Shown: positions 34,094-43,077, counted from the first letter of the stretch. The stretch is 64,000 nt of DNA from CAMDBL01 sp964498125 (GCA_964498125.1 CAZCGE010000025.1:32520-96519), one strand, 5' to 3'. The notes: a model not told the origin generated them from the letters alone. Numbers and translations: made by a program.

Positions 34094-34750
34094 TCAACTC
34101 GGCTCTGTCGGATCGGCCGCCGCGTCCGCCGGGCCTTCCGCGGCCGGCGCGGGCACGTCGATATCAAGATGCTTCGCAAGGCACGCGATCGCTTCTGCAA
34201 CGATGATGTCGTGCGGCACCTCGCGGCTCTGGATCGTGATATCAGCAGCGCCATAGATGGGATAGCGCTGGGTCATCAGCCGCCGCATGACGGCTTCGGG
34301 GTCCTCGGCCTTGAGCAACGGCCGGTTATCGCGGCGCATGACCCGCTTCATGAGGATCGGCAAATCGGCCTTGAGCCAGATCGAGACGCCGTAACGGGCG
34401 ATGTTGGCGCGGGTCTCCTCGTTCATGAACGCGCCGCCACCGGTAGCCAACACCTTCTGGCCGTCGGCGAGCAGCCGGGCGATGACGCGGCGTTCGCCGT
34501 CGCGGAAGAAGACCTCGCCGTACTGGGAAAAGATTTCACTGATGCTGGTGTCGGCGGCTTTCTCGATCTCATCGTCGGCGTCGATGAAGGGCAGCGCCAG
34601 CCGGCCGGCCAGTCGTTTGCCCACCGAAGTCTTGCCGCAGCCCATCAAGCCGACGAGCACGATCGAGCGGCCCTGGAGGCCAGCCAGGACGGCTGACAAC
34701 GTCTCCGGGCTGGTGTCGGACTTGTGTCGTTTGGCCCCGGGCCGGCTCAT
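34094..34750 (-). CDS. aroK: Shikimate kinase
   Basis: AroK phosphorylates shikimate with ATP. The 218-residue protein has Walker A GLMGCGKTSVG, the substrate residues in DADDEIEK, the FRDGERRV segment, ATGGGAF and the lid RRDNRPLL. An N-terminal polar extension of about 28 residues and a Pro/Ala-rich tail are longer than in E. coli. ATG 34750 is the most likely start. Confidence 0.95.
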   Translation of the reverse strand: MSRPGAKRHKSDTSPETLSAVLAGLQGRSIVLVGLMGCGKTSVGKRLAGRLALPFIDADDEIEKAADTSISEIFSQYGEVFFRDGERRVIARLLADGQKVLATGGGAFMNEETRANIARYGVSIWLKADLPILMKRVMRRDNRPLLKAEDPEAVMRRLMTQRYPIYGAADITIQSREVPHDIIVAEAIACLAKHLDIDVPAPAAEGPADAAADPTEPS

Positions 34751-34868
34751 GGCAGGTCTGCTGTCCCGCGTGGAGGGTTCGCGCAGGGCACAGATCCCAT
34801 ATTGGGCGCTGCCCGACAACCCTGCAGGTCGGTCGTTGCTGAACGGCACTGTGGGTGGGGCGCTTTCC

Positions 34869-35822
34869 TCAGGCTGGCCGCCGCTTGTCGCGCAGCGAGC
34901 CGCCCTTCATCACCTTGCCTGGGACGGGATGGCCGAGCATGGCCTCGGCGCGGCGGGCGGCCTGGCAGAGCTTGTCGACATCGATACCGGTGGGTATGCC
35001 CATTTCCTCGCACATGAAGGCCAGATCCTCGGTGCAGATGTTGCCGGCGGCCCCCTTGTGGCCGGCGAAGGGGCAACCTCCCAGGGCTCCGATCGAGCCG
35101 TCGAACTCGGCGACGCCCATCTCCAGCGCCGCAGCCGCATTGGCCATGGCCAGGCCGCGGGTATCGTGCAGATGCAACCGAATGACGAGATCGGGCCAGC
35201 GGTTGCGGACGGCGCCGATCGTCCGCTTGATCTGCGCCGGATTGGCCCAGCCCATGGTGTCGGCGAGGTTGGCCTGGCGCAGTTTGCTGCCGTGCGCGCG
35301 GAATATCTCGTCGGTGCGCGCGAGCAGCGAGAGCACGCGGTCGAGCGGCACCTCGCCCTCGAAGTTGCAGCCGAAGGTGGCCATCAGGCCGACGCAGTCG
35401 GTGGTGACGCCGGCGGCCTTGTAGAGCGCGATCCATTCTGGAAGCTGCTGGAAGGTCTCCTCGATCGAGCGGTTGGTGTTGCGCTTGACGAATATCTCGC
35501 TTGCCGTCACGTGCACGCGGCCATCGATCTTGACGCCCTTGGTGGCGAGCGCCCGTTCGAGGCCCTTGGGGTTCAGCCACAGCGCGCGATAGGTGACGTT
35601 CGCGCGCGGCTTCAGCCCGGCGAACACCGCCTCCGTATCCGCCATCTGCGGCACGGCCTTGGGATTGACGAAGGAGCCGACCTCGATCTCGGCGATGCCG
35701 GCGTCGGCGATCATGTCGAGCAGCTCGAGCTTCTCGGCCGTGGCGAGCACCTTCGGCTCGATCTGCAGGCCGTCGCGGGGGCCGACCTCCATCAGATGCA
35801 CGCGCTTGGGAAGGTCGGACAT
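34869..35822 (-). CDS. HMG-CoA lyase-like enzyme
   Basis: The 317-residue protein is a DRE-TIM (HMGL-like) aldolase: VGPRDGLQIE near the N-terminus binds the metal and keto acid, EIEVGSFV follows, and HLHDTRGLAMAN supplies the metal His pair. It most resembles hydroxymethylglutaryl-CoA lyase in leucine breakdown (LADTMGWANP). The segment carrying the catalytic Cys reads GGCPFAGHKGAAGN, with extra residues compared with the usual GGCPYA.GASGN. Its leader contains two long palindromes. Confidence 0.85.
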   Translation of the reverse strand: MSDLPKRVHLMEVGPRDGLQIEPKVLATAEKLELLDMIADAGIAEIEVGSFVNPKAVPQMADTEAVFAGLKPRANVTYRALWLNPKGLERALATKGVKIDGRVHVTASEIFVKRNTNRSIEETFQQLPEWIALYKAAGVTTDCVGLMATFGCNFEGEVPLDRVLSLLARTDEIFRAHGSKLRQANLADTMGWANPAQIKRTIGAVRNRWPDLVIRLHLHDTRGLAMANAAAALEMGVAEFDGSIGALGGCPFAGHKGAAGNICTEDLAFMCEEMGIPTGIDVDKLCQAARRAEAMLGHPVPGKVMKGGSLRDKRRPA

Positions 35823-35836
35823 GGGGGGCTCCGGTT

Positions 35837-35863
35837 GGGGTCGGACCCTGCGGGTCTGACCCC
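35837..35863. repeat. 27-nt palindrome, copy 1
   Basis: The arms are ggggtcggaccc and gggtctgacccc around tgc (one mismatch). It lies 14 bases upstream of the HMG-CoA-lyase-like start as read on the minus strand. Confidence 0.85.
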
Positions 35864-35911
35864 ACGTGATCCATTCGATAAGTTGGTGCACCAGTCGCAA
35901 CGCTGCGGCAT

Positions 35912-35938
35912 GGGGTCAGACCCTGCGGGTCTGACCCC
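35912..35938. repeat. 27-nt palindrome, copy 2
   Basis: The arms are ggggtcagaccc and gggtctgacccc around tgc, a perfect 12-bp stem. It differs from copy 1 by one base, lies 75 bases from it and ends 6 bases from the BKACE stop codon. Confidence 0.88.
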
Positions 35939-35944
35939 GACCGG

Positions 35945-36835
35945 TCAAGGCTTCCGCTGCGGCAGCCCCAAAATCTCGCGCGCCTCGTCGGGGGTGGCGA
36001 GCTTGCCGCCGAGCAGACCGATGATCTTGCCGGCCTTTTCGACCAGCGCGGCGTTGCTCGGCGTCTTGACGCCGGCCTCGACGTACAGCGTGTCCTCCAT
36101 GCCGATGCGGCAGTGGCCGCCGAGCATGAAGGCCATCGCGAGCTGCGTGAACGAGTAGCGCGACGCACCAAACGCCGCCCATTGGCTGCCCGGCGGCAGG
36201 ATCGACTGGGCATACATCAGCGCTTGCGGCGTCGGCGCGAAGCCGTACTTGATGCCGGTGACGATCTGGTAGAGGCCCGGCGACTTCAGCACGCCCTCCT
36301 TGATCAGGTCGTGGGCGAGGTTGATGTCGCCGGAATCGAACACCTCGAACTCGGGCTTGAGCCCCGCGCCATACATCATGCCGGCCATCTCGGTGATCTG
36401 CTTGGGCGAGTTGATCACCGCACCGCCGCCGAACCACATCGTGTTGAGATCGAGCGTGCAGATCTCGGGCTTCAGCTCGACCGCATGCTGCACGCGGATC
36501 TTGGCGACCTTGAGGTTCGAGTTCGCCGCCGGCTTCTGCGGATCCTCGTCGGAGGGCACGAAGCGCCCGCCCGGCCCGCAGGTCAGATTGATGATCATGT
36601 TGGTGCCGCTGTCGCGGATGCGCTTCACGACCTCGCGGTAGTAATCGAGGTTCATGCTCGGCGCGCCGGTCTTGGGATCGCGCACGTGGATGTGGCAGAT
36701 GGCGGCGCCGGCCTTCACCGCGCCCAGCGCCGCATTGGCGATCTCCTCGGGCGAGCAGGGCAGGTTTTCGTTGTTCTCGCGCGTGCCGAACGTGCCGGTG
36801 ACGGCGCAGGTCAGGATGGTGGGTCGTGCGGCCAA
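35945..36835 (-). CDS. BKACE family beta-keto acid cleavage enzyme
   Basis: The 296-residue TIM barrel matches the BKACE (DUF849) family: TCAVTGTFG, the zinc His pair in CHIHVRDPKTGAPS, Glu and His residues further on, and GGHCRIGMEDTLYV near the C-terminus. These enzymes cleave a beta-keto acid with acetyl-CoA. The substrate class is set by pocket residues and cannot be told here. The start codon is TTG, chosen because GAGGAGG lies eight bases upstream. Confidence 0.9.
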   Translation of the reverse strand: MAARPTILTCAVTGTFGTRENNENLPCSPEEIANAALGAVKAGAAICHIHVRDPKTGAPSMNLDYYREVVKRIRDSGTNMIINLTCGPGGRFVPSDEDPQKPAANSNLKVAKIRVQHAVELKPEICTLDLNTMWFGGGAVINSPKQITEMAGMMYGAGLKPEFEVFDSGDINLAHDLIKEGVLKSPGLYQIVTGIKYGFAPTPQALMYAQSILPPGSQWAAFGASRYSFTQLAMAFMLGGHCRIGMEDTLYVEAGVKTPSNAALVEKAGKIIGLLGGKLATPDEAREILGLPQRKP

Positions 36836-37060
36836 GGGTCGTCCTCCTCTGGTTTGATGCCGGTCGAACGTTTGTTTGGCGATACTCTATCGCGGACGGG
36901 TGGGGTGAGTGCAAGGGTCGATAACGCGATGCCAATGACGCGATGCCGGACTGAGACGCGGTGACGGCAGCATCGGGCCTGCGATCCGGCGTCGATTCGA
37001 GGCATAGTGCGGGGGCACGATTCGCGCTGAGCATGCCGGAAACGACGCGAGGAGCCCGCG

Positions 37061-38104
37061 ATGGACACTGCCAAGCTCGATGCTTTGCGGGCCCGCTATG
37101 CCGGGGCCAAGGGCAGCGACATTCACGACCCCGACTACGCCAAGGTGGCGAGCAAGCTGTTCACCGGCGATCGGCGCGTGTGGCCGTTCGCCGGCGTCGC
37201 CACCTTCCTCGGCGCGCCCTACCTCGCCGACATGGCGCAGCTGGTGGCGGCCAGGCTCGACATCGCATTGATCGGCATTCCGATGGACCTCGGCGTCACC
37301 AACCGGGCGGGCGCGCGGCTCGGCCCCCGCGCCGTGCGGGCGGTGGAGCGCGTTGGGCCGTTCGAGCACGTGCTGCGGGCGACACCGCTGCTCGACATGA
37401 AGGTCGCCGACATCGGCGACGTGCCGTTCCGCAGCCGCTTCGATCTGGCCTCGTGCCACGAGGACATCGAGGCGCATCTCACCCGCGTGGTGGCGAGCGG
37501 GGCGGTGCCGCTTAGCGTCGGCGGCGACCACTCGATCAGCTATCCGATCCTGCGCGCCATCGGCAGGTCACGGCCCGTGGGCATGGTGCATATCGATGCG
37601 CACTGTGACACGGCCGGTATCTACGAGGGCTCGAAGTTTCACCACGGCGGCCCATTCCGGCAGGCGGTGCTGGACGGCGTGCTCGACCCCGAGCGCACCA
37701 TCCAGATCGGCATTCGCGGTGGCGCCGAGTACTTGTGGGAATTCTCCCATGACAGCGGCATGACCGTGATCCACGCCGAACACGTCTTGGCGATGGGCAT
37801 CGACGCGGTGATCGCCAAGGCGCGGGCAGTCGTCGGCGATGGGCCGGTCTATGTCAGCTTCGACATCGACAGTGTCGATCCGGGCTTCGCGCCGGGCACC
37901 GGCACGCCCGAGGTCGGCGGCCTGGCGCCGCGCGAGGTGCTGGCGATTTTGCGCGGGCTGATGGGCCTGAACGTGGTCGGCGCCGACGTGGTCGAGGTGG
38001 CGCCGCAGTACGACGCCAACACCACCACGGCGCAGATCGCGGCGCAGGTGTTGTTCACGCAGGCCTGCCTGGTGGGTGGGCGACGGCATCAGCCGCCTGG
38101 CTGA
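37061..38104 (+). CDS. Ureohydrolase (agmatinase/arginase family)
   Basis: The 347-residue protein has the Mn-binding motifs SVGGDHSISYP, HIDAHCDTAG and SFDIDSVDPGFAPGTGTPEVGGL. These hydrolyse guanidino compounds to urea and an amine. The long N-terminus (DDPD-like DIHDPDYAKVASKLF) and loop FRQAVLDGVL suggest the guanidinobutyrase/guanidinopropionase side of the family rather than biosynthetic agmatinase. GAGGAG precedes the ATG. It is divergent from the BKACE gene. Confidence 0.85.
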   Translation: MDTAKLDALRARYAGAKGSDIHDPDYAKVASKLFTGDRRVWPFAGVATFLGAPYLADMAQLVAARLDIALIGIPMDLGVTNRAGARLGPRAVRAVERVGPFEHVLRATPLLDMKVADIGDVPFRSRFDLASCHEDIEAHLTRVVASGAVPLSVGGDHSISYPILRAIGRSRPVGMVHIDAHCDTAGIYEGSKFHHGGPFRQAVLDGVLDPERTIQIGIRGGAEYLWEFSHDSGMTVIHAEHVLAMGIDAVIAKARAVVGDGPVYVSFDIDSVDPGFAPGTGTPEVGGLAPREVLAILRGLMGLNVVGADVVEVAPQYDANTTTAQIAAQVLFTQACLVGGRRHQPPG

Positions 38105-38192
38105 CCGGCAGATGATCCCGCTTGGCTGTCGACAGCGAGATGTCAACGCAAAGTGTTATGGCGCATGCATCCTATCTGCTATCCTGAAAGGC

Positions 38193-38432
38193 ATGAGCAA
38201 GCCCATGGACACCTCCAGCCCCGAATTCCTCGCCCGCGCCGAACGCCGGCGGGCGACGTGGAGCATCACCCGCTGCCACGACCTCGATGCGATGAAAGCT
38301 GCCGAGTATGCCTATTGGGCAACCCAACCCACGCACGCCATCATGGCCACAGTGTCAGCAATGACAGCCGAAGCCTACGCGATGAAGGGCATCCATGTTT
38401 CCCGACTTCAAAGACCTGATCGCGCTCCTTAA
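38193..38432 (+). CDS. Small protein paired with a nucleotidyltransferase (possible antitoxin)
   Basis: The 79-residue protein is helical and charged (FLARAERRRATWSITRCHDL, MKAAEYAYWA) and has no recognised domain. Its 3' end overlaps the start of the following nucleotidyltransferase gene by 38 bases. This is typical of a two-gene regulatory or toxin-antitoxin-like unit. GAAAGG precedes the ATG. The antitoxin role is an inference from layout only. Confidence 0.65.
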   Translation: MSKPMDTSSPEFLARAERRRATWSITRCHDLDAMKAAEYAYWATQPTHAIMATVSAMTAEAYAMKGIHVSRLQRPDRAP

Positions 38433-38955
38433 CAAGCACAAGGCCAAGTATCTCGTCATCGGCGGCTATGCCGTCTCCCGCCACGCCCAGCCCCGCGTGA
38501 CCAAAGACCTTGATACTCTCATTCTGCCCGCGCCGAAGAACGCTGCTGCTGTGTTGCGTGCGCTTGCCGAGTTCGGTGCGCCACTCAGCATCCGCACCGC
38601 GCACGATGCCGCCCCGCAAGCCCCAACACGCGCGCTGACGGCCAAAGACTTCCAGGACACCGGCACTTGGTACACGACGGGCGTTCCGCCTGTGGCCATC
38701 GACATCCTGCCCAAAATTCCCGGCGTCACGTTCAACGCCGCCTGGAAAAACCGCTCGACCCAAGTCATCGATGACGACACTGGACTGACCGCGCACTTCA
38801 TTTCCCGCGATGACCTGATTGCCGCCAAGCTTGCCGCCGGCCGTCCGCGTGACCTTGCCGACGCCGACGAGCTGCGCAAAGCCGCAGCCGCAACGGCGCC
38901 CGCGGCCCCCAAAGCCCCCAAGCGCAAGCCAGCACGAAAAAAGCCACAGGGCTAG
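38395..38955 (+). CDS. Nucleotidyltransferase-fold protein (AbiEii/DUF6036-like)
   Basis: The 186-residue protein has the minimal nucleotidyltransferase signature: YLVIGGYAVSRHAQPRVTKD followed by LDTLI, which gives the GG and DxD catalytic elements. VAIDILPKIPG follows, then a helical part and a Lys/Ala/Pro-rich basic tail (KAPKRKPARKKPQG). Similar proteins occur as AbiE-type toxins and in stand-alone pairs with a small upstream gene. Its substrate could be a tRNA end or a protein; neither can be decided. Confidence 0.8.
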   Translation: MFPDFKDLIALLNKHKAKYLVIGGYAVSRHAQPRVTKDLDTLILPAPKNAAAVLRALAEFGAPLSIRTAHDAAPQAPTRALTAKDFQDTGTWYTTGVPPVAIDILPKIPGVTFNAAWKNRSTQVIDDDTGLTAHFISRDDLIAAKLAAGRPRDLADADELRKAAAATAPAAPKAPKRKPARKKPQG

Positions 38956-39139
38956 CTGGCCTCCGGGTAGCAACTGAAAGAATTACCAGGTGAACCAGTG
39001 GGAAGGCGCGCCGTCTTGCCGCTGTCAACGCTTGCGGCCGATTTAGGCCCCGGTAATCCTGGGCATGTCAGGTTCCGACAATCCAAGCAAGGTTTGGCCA
39101 TGCCTACCGTGCGGTCGCCGCTTATGCTAATCTCAACAA

Positions 39140-39646
39140 ATGCAGGATCGCACAACCCAGCCCAGCGACGTTGGAGACGAGAACGTGCTCGTGACGGACC
39201 GCAGTTCGGTTTCCACGCTCGGATCGCTCATGGTCGAGAACGGGTCGCGTCCGCCGGACGATTACGTCCAGGCCCTGACGTCGGAGCCGGTGTTGGACGG
39301 ATACGACCATCCGGCGCAGGAAGTTCTCGCTCGCAATCTGGCGCGCGATGCGGATCGAACACTCGGATGGGTCGAGGCGATCCTGCTCCGAGGCGACAAG
39401 CCTGCATGGGCGGCCGACACTTTGCGCCTCATCTGCAGACTTGGCGTTCTTTCTGCTGATCAACGGGCCGCACTTGTGCAATTGGAATTGCAGTCCAATT
39501 TCCTGGAGGTTCGTGACGCCGCGATGCAGGCTGTCGAGACATGGGGTGCCTCGCCCTTGCTCGATGTCCTGAAAAGACATAGCGATACAGACAAGTTTTT
39601 ATCGGACTACGCCGCGCGGATTGTCGGAGATCTCGAGGCTCTATAA
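39140..39646 (+). CDS. HEAT-like helical protein, unknown
   Basis: The 168-residue protein has an unstructured N-terminus and then helical pairs resembling HEAT repeats (NLARDADRTLGWVEAILLRG, ALVQLELQSNFLEVRDAAMQ, AVETWGASPLLDVLKRHS). No catalytic motif is seen. An in-frame GTG at 39185 with GGAG upstream is an alternative start. Its stop overlaps the next ATG (TAATG), so translation is coupled. Codon use is less G+C-rich than in flanking genes, which hints at transfer. Confidence 0.7.
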   Translation: MQDRTTQPSDVGDENVLVTDRSSVSTLGSLMVENGSRPPDDYVQALTSEPVLDGYDHPAQEVLARNLARDADRTLGWVEAILLRGDKPAWAADTLRLICRLGVLSADQRAALVQLELQSNFLEVRDAAMQAVETWGASPLLDVLKRHSDTDKFLSDYAARIVGDLEAL

Positions 39647-40158
39647 TGCCCCGTCTCCTTGCCCGGCTGATCTCTGCTCAGAAATGGCGGTCGCGTGTGA
39701 ATATCGCTGAGAGCGAGATTCCGGCCGACGCTGTCACGTCCGACTTGAGGACCGCCAGCAACTGCCTTTCGTTCTGGGCTTGTGATACCGGTGCCCCCGA
39801 TACTGTCGAGAACGTCGTGGTCGCGTTGGCATCCGCGCGCGATACTGTGCAGCGACTTGACCTCGTATGGCTCGATGAAGACCACGTGAGGTCAGCCAAT
39901 CTGAAAGTGGAGGAAACCTCTGGAGATACGCCAGCGAAACCACTCGCCGGCACGCACAGGGATGTCATTGGGATCGACCTTCTCCGTCTCGTTGCGCTGT
40001 CACAACTGATTGATCAAGCTGTCAAAGGGAACCAGACACGGCGCTTTACCGAACGAGAAGTCGCATCGCTGTTGGCGAGAGCAGTCCGGGATAAAATTAT
40101 CGATGCGAGCGGTCTGAAGCCTGGCATCGCTAGACGATTGACACCGGCCGCGCCGTAG
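39646..40158 (+). CDS. Unknown protein coupled to the HEAT-like gene
   Basis: The 170-residue protein has no recognised domain. It is soluble and mixed alpha/beta by eye, with a segment ENVVVALASARDTVQRLDLV and a helical C-terminus (FTEREVASLLARAVRDKI). It starts on the last base of the preceding stop codon. The pair lies just downstream of the nucleotidyltransferase pair in the same direction. Confidence 0.7.
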   Translation: MPRLLARLISAQKWRSRVNIAESEIPADAVTSDLRTASNCLSFWACDTGAPDTVENVVVALASARDTVQRLDLVWLDEDHVRSANLKVEETSGDTPAKPLAGTHRDVIGIDLLRLVALSQLIDQAVKGNQTRRFTEREVASLLARAVRDKIIDASGLKPGIARRLTPAAP

Positions 40159-40344
40159 TGGCGCGCCGCCGGGAAACTCGACCCCGGGTTCCAAGGGTGC
40201 CGCATGATCAGGTCGTGTCCCGCAGGCTCGCAACACGACTGCCAATGGCGATCTGGGCCTTATCGAATTGAACTGAGAGTGCTAGCTTGAGGTATGCCGC
40301 AAGCTACAGCGGCGTGGGCATGTCGAAGCGAAGAGGATGCTGAA

Positions 40345-41577
40345 ATGACGAGGACGCCGGCTCTTTGGACTGTCTGTGCATGCGCGGCGGTGGTCCTGCC
40401 CTGGTCTGCCGCGGCGCAGATCGCCGTTTCGGCCAATGACGCCAAGGTCAAGCTGGTCAACGGCGTCGCCCAGGTGGTGAGAAATCCTCCCGCCGATACC
40501 GTCTCGATCATCGATCTGTCGACCACGCCGCCGCAGGTCGTGGCTGAGCTGGCGGTGCCGACCAGCGTCGTCGGTCCGCCACTGAGCGTCGCCGTTTCGC
40601 CCGACGGGCAGATCGCGCTCGTCACCTCGGCCATGAAGATCGATCCAGCCGATCCGACCAAGCAGATCGCCGACGACCGGTTGACGGTCATCGATCTCGC
40701 CCGCTCCGCTCCGACGCTGGTCAGCCGCATCAAGTCGGCGGTGGGCAAGGCGGCGGCCCCCGCGCCGGGCGAGATGCCGAAAGTCATCGCCACGCTGACC
40801 GCCGGCAAGGGCGCGGCCGGGGTCTCGATCAATAAAGCCGGTACGCTGGCGCTGGTCGCCAACCGCAACGAGGGCACGGTCTCCATCTTCACCATCGCCG
40901 GCAAGACGGTGACGGCCGCCGGCAAGGTCGATCTGGGCAATGACAAATCCGGGCCGAGCCACGTCGTATTCCTGCCGGACGGCAAGTCGGCCCTGGTGAC
41001 ACGCGACGTTGACCATAAGATCTCGCTGCTGACGGTCGATGGCAGCAAGGTCGAGCACGCCAAGCGAGATTTTTCCGCCGGCCTCAGGCCCTACGGCATC
41101 GATGTGACGCCGAAGGGCGACATCGCGGTGGTCGCCAACATCGGACCAGGCAGCGGCGACAACGATACGATCAGTGTCATCGACCTGAAGGCCGTGCCGC
41201 CCCGCGTTGTCGACACCGTCACGGTCGGTCCGACGCCGGAGGGCCTGAAGATTTCGCCGAATGGCAAATATGTCGCCGTCGGCATCATGGACGGCTCGAA
41301 CAAGGCGGCGAACTCTCCCTTCTTCAAAGAGAACGGCAGGCTCCTGGTGTTTGGCCGCAGCGGCACGGAGCTGACGCAGGTGGCTGAAGCACCGGTCGGA
41401 AAATGGTGCCAGGGCATCGCCTGGGGTAAGACCTCCAGGATGATCCTCGTCCAGTGCATGGTCGAGGAAGAGATCCAGATTTTCCAGTTCAGCGGCATCA
41501 CGGCCAAGGGCTTGAAGAAAGTCGGGGCCATCAAGGTCAAGGGCGGTCCGGCAGCCATCCGGACGGCGGAGAAGTGA
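40345..41577 (+). CDS. Secreted YVTN/lactonase-like beta-propeller protein
   Basis: The 410-residue protein has a signal peptide (ALWTVCACAAVVLPWSAAA, cut before QIAVS). Repeated beta-propeller blades follow, with motifs such as VAVSPDGQIALVT, SINKAGTLALVANRNEGTVS and LKISPNGKYVAVG. Such propellers are periplasmic binding scaffolds or lactonases; no lactonase metal site is evident. Two Cys near the C-terminus (GKWCQGIAWG, LVQCMVEE) could form a disulfide. Confidence 0.85.
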   Translation: MTRTPALWTVCACAAVVLPWSAAAQIAVSANDAKVKLVNGVAQVVRNPPADTVSIIDLSTTPPQVVAELAVPTSVVGPPLSVAVSPDGQIALVTSAMKIDPADPTKQIADDRLTVIDLARSAPTLVSRIKSAVGKAAAPAPGEMPKVIATLTAGKGAAGVSINKAGTLALVANRNEGTVSIFTIAGKTVTAAGKVDLGNDKSGPSHVVFLPDGKSALVTRDVDHKISLLTVDGSKVEHAKRDFSAGLRPYGIDVTPKGDIAVVANIGPGSGDNDTISVIDLKAVPPRVVDTVTVGPTPEGLKISPNGKYVAVGIMDGSNKAANSPFFKENGRLLVFGRSGTELTQVAEAPVGKWCQGIAWGKTSRMILVQCMVEEEIQIFQFSGITAKGLKKVGAIKVKGGPAAIRTAEK

Positions 41578-41638
41578 CCCCACTGCCGCCGTGCGGGGAC
41601 TGACCTCAACGGCGGGTCCGACCCCAACGGCGGCACCC

Positions 41639-42754
41639 ATGCAGCGCACCATCTACCTGCGGCCGACGGGCCTGTTCATGCCTCGCGGCAACGGCGCGAG
41701 CGATCAGCAAATCTGGGGCGGCCTGCCGCTGGCCGGCACGCGGTTAGCCTTCAGCGCCGTCGAGATCATCGAGCGCGGCGGATCGGGGGCTTCGCGCCGC
41801 GTGGTGGGCCTGGGCGACGTCTTCGATCGCGATTGGGGGCGCGGCACCTTGGCCGCCGCCGATCTGGTCGAGCACATGCGCGGCACCCGTCCACGTCTCG
41901 CTGGGCTGTCGCTGGAACGGCCGCGCATCATGGGCATCCTCAACGTCACGCCCGACAGCTTTTCCGACGGCGGCCACCACGCCAGCGTCGAGGCCGCCAT
42001 CGCGCATGGATTGCGGTTGGCGGGCGATGGCGCCGACATCCTCGACATCGGCGGCGAGTCGACGCGGCCTGGATCCGACCCGGTCAGCCTGGCCGATGAA
42101 CTGGCGCGTGTCCTGCCGGTGATCGAAGGGCTCGCCGGCAAGACCGACGCACGCATTTCGATCGACACGCGCAAGGCCGAGGTGATGGCTCGCGCCGCGG
42201 CGGCCGGTGCCGACATCATCAACGATGTCTCGGCGCTGACTTATGATCCAGATGCGCCGGCGGCGGCGATCGAGAGCAGCCTGCCGGTGATCTTGATGCA
42301 TGCGCGGGGCGATCCCAAAACGATGCAGCAGGCGCCCAGCTATGGCGACGTGCTGCTCGATGTGTTCGATTTTCTGGAGCACCGCATCGCGGCCCTGGAG
42401 GCGGCGGGATTGCCGCGCCAGCGGCTGCTAGTCGACCCCGGCATCGGCTTCGGCAAGACCGTGGCGCACAATCTCGAGCTGATGTCCGGCCTGTCGCTGT
42501 TGCACTGCCTGGGCGTGCCGCTGCTCGTCGGCGCCTCGCGTAAAGGCTTCATCGGCGCGCTGACGGGCGTCGCGGTGGCGGCCGATCGCGTGGCCGGTTC
42601 GATCGGCGCGGCGCTGGCGGCCGTGGCGCAAGGCGCGCATATTGTGCGTGTACACGACGTCAGGGCGACGCGGGAGGCGCTGACGGTTTGGGAGGCAGCG
42701 ACGGGCGGGGCTGCGCCGATATGGCCCGGCATTGGTCCCGGAAATGGTCAATGA
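41639..42754 (+). CDS. folP: Dihydropteroate synthase
   Basis: FolP joins the pterin diphosphate to 4-aminobenzoate. The 371-residue protein has the complete TIM barrel: IMGILNVTPDSFSDGG, DIGGESTRPGS, SIDTRKAEV, LLVDPGIGFGKT and VGASRKGFIGAL. About 95 residues precede the barrel (TIYLRPTGLFMPRG onward), an N-terminal extension that looks conserved in some alphaproteobacteria. The YciI gene follows directly; a coupled ATG at 42751 overlaps the folP stop. Confidence 0.95.
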   Translation: MQRTIYLRPTGLFMPRGNGASDQQIWGGLPLAGTRLAFSAVEIIERGGSGASRRVVGLGDVFDRDWGRGTLAAADLVEHMRGTRPRLAGLSLERPRIMGILNVTPDSFSDGGHHASVEAAIAHGLRLAGDGADILDIGGESTRPGSDPVSLADELARVLPVIEGLAGKTDARISIDTRKAEVMARAAAAGADIINDVSALTYDPDAPAAAIESSLPVILMHARGDPKTMQQAPSYGDVLLDVFDFLEHRIAALEAAGLPRQRLLVDPGIGFGKTVAHNLELMSGLSLLHCLGVPLLVGASRKGFIGALTGVAVAADRVAGSIGAALAAVAQGAHIVRVHDVRATREALTVWEAATGGAAPIWPGIGPGNGQ

Positions 42755-42768
42755 CGAGGCGGCGACAC

Positions 42769-43053
42769 ATGCAGTTCTTTATCTATCGCTTGGACAAGCC
42801 TGGTGTGTCCGAGCTGCGGCAGCGGACCCGGCCGGCGCACCTGCAGTGGGCGGCGGCACTCGGCGGCAAGGTGGTCTATGCCGGGCCGACCATGACTGAC
42901 GACGGCAAGGCGATGACCGGCAGCGTCTGGGTGCTGGAGGCCGGGGATCGCGATGAGGCCGACGCGCTTATGCGCGGCGATCCCTACGAGCAGGTCGACT
43001 TGTTCCAGCGCCGCGAGATCCACGCCTTCATGCAGGTGATCCCGGCGCCATGA
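42769..43053 (+). CDS. YciI family protein
   Basis: The 94-residue protein is a single YCII domain: FFIYRLDKPGVSELRQRTRP, HLQWAAALGGKVVYAGPTM, a conserved His and Asp pair, and VDLFQRREIHAFMQV. The family has a dimeric ferredoxin-like fold with a His-Asp site but no settled reaction. ATG 42769 follows GAGGCGG and gives the usual MQFF start; ATG 42751, which overlaps the folP stop, is the alternative. Confidence 0.88.
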   Translation: MQFFIYRLDKPGVSELRQRTRPAHLQWAAALGGKVVYAGPTMTDDGKAMTGSVWVLEAGDRDEADALMRGDPYEQVDLFQRREIHAFMQVIPAP

Positions 43054-43077
43054 GGCACCGACTTAGGTCGATGACAC

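Noticed and set aside
35837..35938. CRISPR array
   Set aside because: There are only two repeat units, each fully palindromic with one spacer-like interval, and no cas genes.
34401..36158. A 585-codon plus-strand frame over aroK, the lyase and part of the BKACE gene
   Set aside because: It crosses three minus-strand genes with clear family motifs and both long palindromes.
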